This document shows, in pieces, positions 6,176 through 8,619 of a DNA stretch of 8,619 nt. Source of the DNA: an uncultured Actinomycetaceae bacterium (GTDB lineage Bacteria > Actinomycetota > Actinomycetes > Actinomycetales > Actinomycetaceae). The notes under the pieces are model-generated. The model was not told the origin of the DNA. It ran no database searches and saw only the letters and a program-made list of their open reading frames with translations. Position 1 is the first letter of the stretch. Each line of letters starts with the position of its first letter. A program made the translations under genes and the position numbers. The stretch covers positions 1 to 8,619 of the forward strand of contig CABQJD010000019.1 of the NCBI GenBank assembly GCA_902464405.1, in the 5' to 3' direction.

Positions 6176-7882
6176 ATGATTGAAGAACTTCGAATTTCTC
6201 AGCTGGGCGTTATAGAAGAAGCTGAGGTTGATTTTGGCGCTGGTATGAGCGCTCTCACAGGCGAAACTGGCGCTGGAAAGACGATGACGGTGACGGCGCT
6301 GCAGCTGCTGATGGGAGGCAAACCTGATCCGAGCCGCGTGCGCAGCGGAGCTGAGAAGGCAATTGTTGAAGGAGTGCTCCTTTTCCCCAAAAATTCTCCT
6401 GCTGTGCAGATTGCTTTGAGCGCAGGAGCTGAGGTTGAAGAAACTGACGATGGCAAGGTGAGTATCATCCTATCGCGTCACGTTCCAGCTTCGGGAAGAA
6501 CCCGCTCTTTTATAGGCGGACGATCTGTGCCAGCTGGTGTGCTCGTAGATATATGCCAATATGCTTTAACTCTGCATGGGCAAGCAGATCAACTTCGCCT
6601 TTCTTCAGAAGTTCAGCAGCGTGCTGCAGTTGATAATTTTGGGGGATCTGAAATTGCGCAAGCCAGCTCATCGTATGCGAAGGCGTGGCAGAGCGTTCTT
6701 AGCGCTCATAAAAAGCTCACAGATTTCGATCATGCAGCAAAAACCGCAGCCCGTGAGCGTATGGCATTGCAGATGCTCGTGAATCGCGTCGATGAAGTCA
6801 AACCTTATATTGGCGAAGATTCTGAGCTTCAAGCCGAAGCGCGGCGCTTGGAAAATGTGCAGACGATTCGCGCTGCTGCGAGCGCAGCTCTAGCGGCTTT
6901 GAGCAGTGACGATAACGGCGATGGGCGAGGTGCTATTGAGCTGCTTGGCAGCGCCAGCCATGAATTGCAGCGTATCAACGATCCAAGCACCGATATTCTG
7001 GCGAAGCAGCTCGACGACGTGAACGGAATCGTCACCGACGTTCACAGCGAACTTTTTACTTTTATGCAGCAGCTCAACGCAGATCCGCAGCGGCTTGATG
7101 CTATTCATTCTCGCCGTGCAGAAATTCGCTCTCTTGAGCGTGAACTCGGTATGAGTATTGAGCAGATGTTGAGCGAAGCTCACAGTGCCCGAGTTCGGCT
7201 TGAAGAGCTTGAGGATCCTGCTACTCACCGTGAACATCTGCGCGCAAACTTTGAGCAAGCAATGGAGGCGGCAACGAGCGCTGCTAAGGTGCTTTCTCAG
7301 CTGCGAGCAGAAGCTGCCGAGCGGCTTGCTGCTTTGGTGAATGCGGAGCTTGCTAATCTGTATATGCCGAATGCTCGTTTCGCTATTTCGATTACTCCTC
7401 GTGAAAAATTGGCATCGCATGGTGCAGATACGATTCAATTTCTTCTTGCGCCGCATAGTGGAGCGGAATTTATGGAGCTTGGTCGCACTGCTTCGGGCGG
7501 AGAAATGAGCAGGATTATGCTTGCTATAGAAGTGAGTTTGGCGAGCGAATCCGATAGCGCTGGGCACACTTTCGTATTTGATGAAATTGATGCTGGAATC
7601 GGCGGAAAATCTGCGTTAGCTGTGGGCAAGCGTTTGGCGCAGCTGGCTGAGCATTCGCAAGTTTTATGCGTCACGCATCTTGCGCAGGTTGCGGCGTATG
7701 CGCACGATCAGATCGTCATTGCAAAAGGCTGTGACGAAGGAGGCGCGAGTACAACTGTTCGTGCTGTGTATGGTGATGAGCGGGAGATAGAACTAGCTCG
7801 TATGCTTTCAGGGCATACCGAATCCCATGCGGCACGCGCCCATGCCGCTGAGCTGCTCCGCAGTGCGAATACGGCATTATAA
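6176..7882 (+). CDS. recN: DNA repair ATPase RecN
   Basis: RecN is an SMC-like ATPase that acts early in recombinational repair of double-strand breaks. The 568-aa product has Walker A GETGAGKT (29-36) in the N-terminal head, central coiled-coil arms (about 155-400, rich in A, E, L, R and Q), the ABC signature ASGGEMSR (439-446) and Walker B FVFDEIDAGIGG (from 466, with D469 and E470). THLAQVAAYA follows as the His switch region. Length is normal for the family. ATG 6176 is preceded by GAGGAGA ending at 6170; the nearer ATG 6172 reads into a stop after three codons and is excluded. It ends the operon, starting 11 nt after nadK. I find no LexA-type box directly upstream, so any damage induction would have to act on an operon promoter or lie elsewhere. 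Confidence 0.96.
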   Translation: MIEELRISQLGVIEEAEVDFGAGMSALTGETGAGKTMTVTALQLLMGGKPDPSRVRSGAEKAIVEGVLLFPKNSPAVQIALSAGAEVEETDDGKVSIILSRHVPASGRTRSFIGGRSVPAGVLVDICQYALTLHGQADQLRLSSEVQQRAAVDNFGGSEIAQASSSYAKAWQSVLSAHKKLTDFDHAAKTAARERMALQMLVNRVDEVKPYIGEDSELQAEARRLENVQTIRAAASAALAALSSDDNGDGRGAIELLGSASHELQRINDPSTDILAKQLDDVNGIVTDVHSELFTFMQQLNADPQRLDAIHSRRAEIRSLERELGMSIEQMLSEAHSARVRLEELEDPATHREHLRANFEQAMEAATSAAKVLSQLRAEAAERLAALVNAELANLYMPNARFAISITPREKLASHGADTIQFLLAPHSGAEFMELGRTASGGEMSRIMLAIEVSLASESDSAGHTFVFDEIDAGIGGKSALAVGKRLAQLAEHSQVLCVTHLAQVAAYAHDQIVIAKGCDEGGASTTVRAVYGDEREIELARMLSGHTESHAARAHAAELLRSANTAL

Positions 7883-7926
7883 AAGAGCGGCGCTATAAAA
7901 GAAGTATCTGGCTGCGGCTTAAGCAA

Positions 7927-7953
7927 GAAAAGAAGTATGCGGTATTTCTTTTC
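7927..7953. terminator. Inverted repeat between convergent recN and hsdS
   Basis: gaaaagaagta (7927-7937) pairs with tatttcttttc (7943-7953) around a tgcgg loop: 11 bp with one G-U pair. It lies 44 bp after the recN stop and 9 bp beyond the hsdS stop, the place for a shared terminator. The stem is A/T-rich with the T-rich arm downstream of recN, but neither strand has a clean U run after the stem, so efficiency is uncertain. The 11-mer aaaagaagtat of the left arm also occurs at 7897-7907 as a direct repeat. Confidence 0.45.
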
Positions 7954-7962
7954 ATTTCTCCA

Positions 7963-8619
7963 TCAAACAAACATTTTTTCAAGCAGTGCTTTTTTGATGC
8001 TGTGCAGTTTGCTGAGCTTATGTTGATAGAGGGTAGCGAGGCGGTCGAGGTTTCTTAGTAAGATACTTAAACTTTTTTGTTCCTTCAGCGTAGGCACTTT
8101 GAATTGGTAATTGAGAACATCGGAGTTGCTGATGTTCATTTGAGCAGCCCCTTGGCCAGTCGAAACCATCGCATCCAAAAAACTATCCGTACACATAATC
8201 TGAAATAGATACTCATCGTCGATTAGCTCTTTGGATATTACTTTTCCTACACGTTGATTTAGCACGGCTTTTGAACTGGTCATTCTTGAAACGCGACCTA
8301 CATTACCAGTTAGGGAAATCAGAATATCGTCTTGGGCTAAATCGAAAGGTGTTGTTCCTTTGATGTCTATATGATTCCCAATAGAATCATTGATGTAGGG
8401 GTTTCCTTGAACATTGGCTATTGTCACGACTAAGCAATTACCATCCTTGGAATAATCGCCTGATTTCCAAGCATTACCGCCATTGATTTCTGCCACTTCC
8501 CCCAGCCGTTGCTGTTTCCATGCTTCGGTGAAGCCTTGAAAGCGTATCTCGGGAATAGTGTTGCCGGGTGTGGGAAACATTTTTTCGAGTAGTGCTTTTT
8601 TGATGTGGTGGAGTTTGTT
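7963..8619 (-). CDS. hsdS: Type I restriction-modification specificity subunit, C-terminal half (partial)
   Basis: HsdS directs the HsdM methylase and HsdR nuclease to a two-part DNA target; each of its two target-recognition domains reads one half. The visible 218 residues run from the right edge without a stop. They begin with the conserved central helix (LHHIKKALLEKMF), then a complete second recognition domain opening with IPEIRFQGFTEAWKQQRLGE and including GNPYIND and DDILISLTGNVGR. They end with the distal conserved helix LSKLHSIKKALLEKMFV. The ATG at 8580 lies inside the central helix and is not a real start; the gene must begin beyond the window. Sampled stretches are near 37-47% GC against about 50-60% in sampled operon lines, consistent with horizontal transfer. 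It converges on recN. A truncated single-domain subunit is possible if the upstream part is broken. Confidence 0.88.
   Translation of the reverse strand, partial: NKLHHIKKALLEKMFPTPGNTIPEIRFQGFTEAWKQQRLGEVAEINGGNAWKSGDYSKDGNCLVVTIANVQGNPYINDSIGNHIDIKGTTPFDLAQDDILISLTGNVGRVSRMTSSKAVLNQRVGKVISKELIDDEYLFQIMCTDSFLDAMVSTGQGAAQMNISNSDVLNYQFKVPTLKEQKSLSILLRNLDRLATLYQHKLSKLHSIKKALLEKMFV
7971..8619. repeat. 43-bp direct repeats flanking the second HsdS recognition domain
   Basis: Bases 7971-8013 match 8577-8619 at 37 of 43 positions with an offset of 606 bp (202 codons), in the same orientation. The longest exact run is 15 bp (agtgcttttttgatg). The copies encode the central and distal conserved helices of HsdS (KLHxIKKALLEKMF). 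The second copy reaches the window edge, so the repeat may extend further. Such repeats are structural in the family, but this DNA-level identity also makes them possible recombination sites. Confidence 0.85.

Noticed and set aside
6120..6176. Possible LexA (SOS) box before recN
   Set aside because: I looked for GAAC-N4-GTTC-type dyads in the short nadK-recN junction and found none.
6890..7567. 225-codon minus-strand frame within recN
   Set aside because: The recN frame has all family motifs throughout. The opposite frame has no recognisable domain and sits entirely inside it.
8578..8580. ATG at 8580 as the hsdS start
   Set aside because: The frame continues to the window edge and the 13 codons before this ATG encode the conserved central HsdS helix, so the gene starts outside the window.

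Overview
The window carries a conserved chromosomal gene block of an actinobacterium (Actinomycetota). The gene order, a TPR-like protein, a HAD phosphatase, a small protein, tlyA, the NAD kinase gene and recN, is the same as Mycobacterium tuberculosis Rv1691-Rv1696. Base composition looks close to 50% GC in the core genes, which is low for the phylum. This would fit a host-associated lineage such as Actinomycetaceae or Bifidobacteriaceae, but I cannot name the genus from sequence alone.

Layout. Bases 1-680 hold no gene I recognise. They contain a two-copy 15-bp direct repeat, a doubtful 59-codon minus-strand ORF and a mini-ORF behind a perfect Shine-Dalgarno. Bases 681-869 hold two minus-strand tRNA genes, Gln(CUG) then Glu(CUC) in transcription order, with a good promoter at 906-935. 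A perfect dyad at 957-972 lies between that promoter and the rightward operon.

Bases 1065-7882 form a compact six-gene operon on the + strand, with junctions from an 8-nt overlap to an 11-nt gap. It encodes: (1) a 601-aa protein with an Arg/Asp/Gly repeat N-terminus, a TPR-like helical core and a very acidic tail; (2) a HAD phosphatase related to the mycobacterial glycerol-3-phosphate phosphatase, with an enlarged C-terminal region; (3) a 79-aa small protein; (4) the rRNA 2'-O-methyltransferase TlyA; (5) NAD kinase; (6) the repair ATPase RecN. Genes 4-6 have all expected catalytic motifs. Genes 1-3 all carry tandem or low-complexity expansions, including an exact 83-bp internal duplication in gene 1.

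Bases 7963-8619 hold the C-terminal half of a type I restriction-modification specificity subunit (HsdS) on the minus strand, convergent with recN and cut by the right window edge. It is visibly richer in A+T than the operon and was probably acquired horizontally. The second target-recognition domain is bracketed by two 43-bp direct repeats with 37 matching positions, which encode the conserved helix and could support domain exchange.

No complete mobile element, CRISPR array or clearly new system is visible. The most unusual items are the charge-segregated repeat protein that heads the operon and the repeat-flanked HsdS recognition domain.
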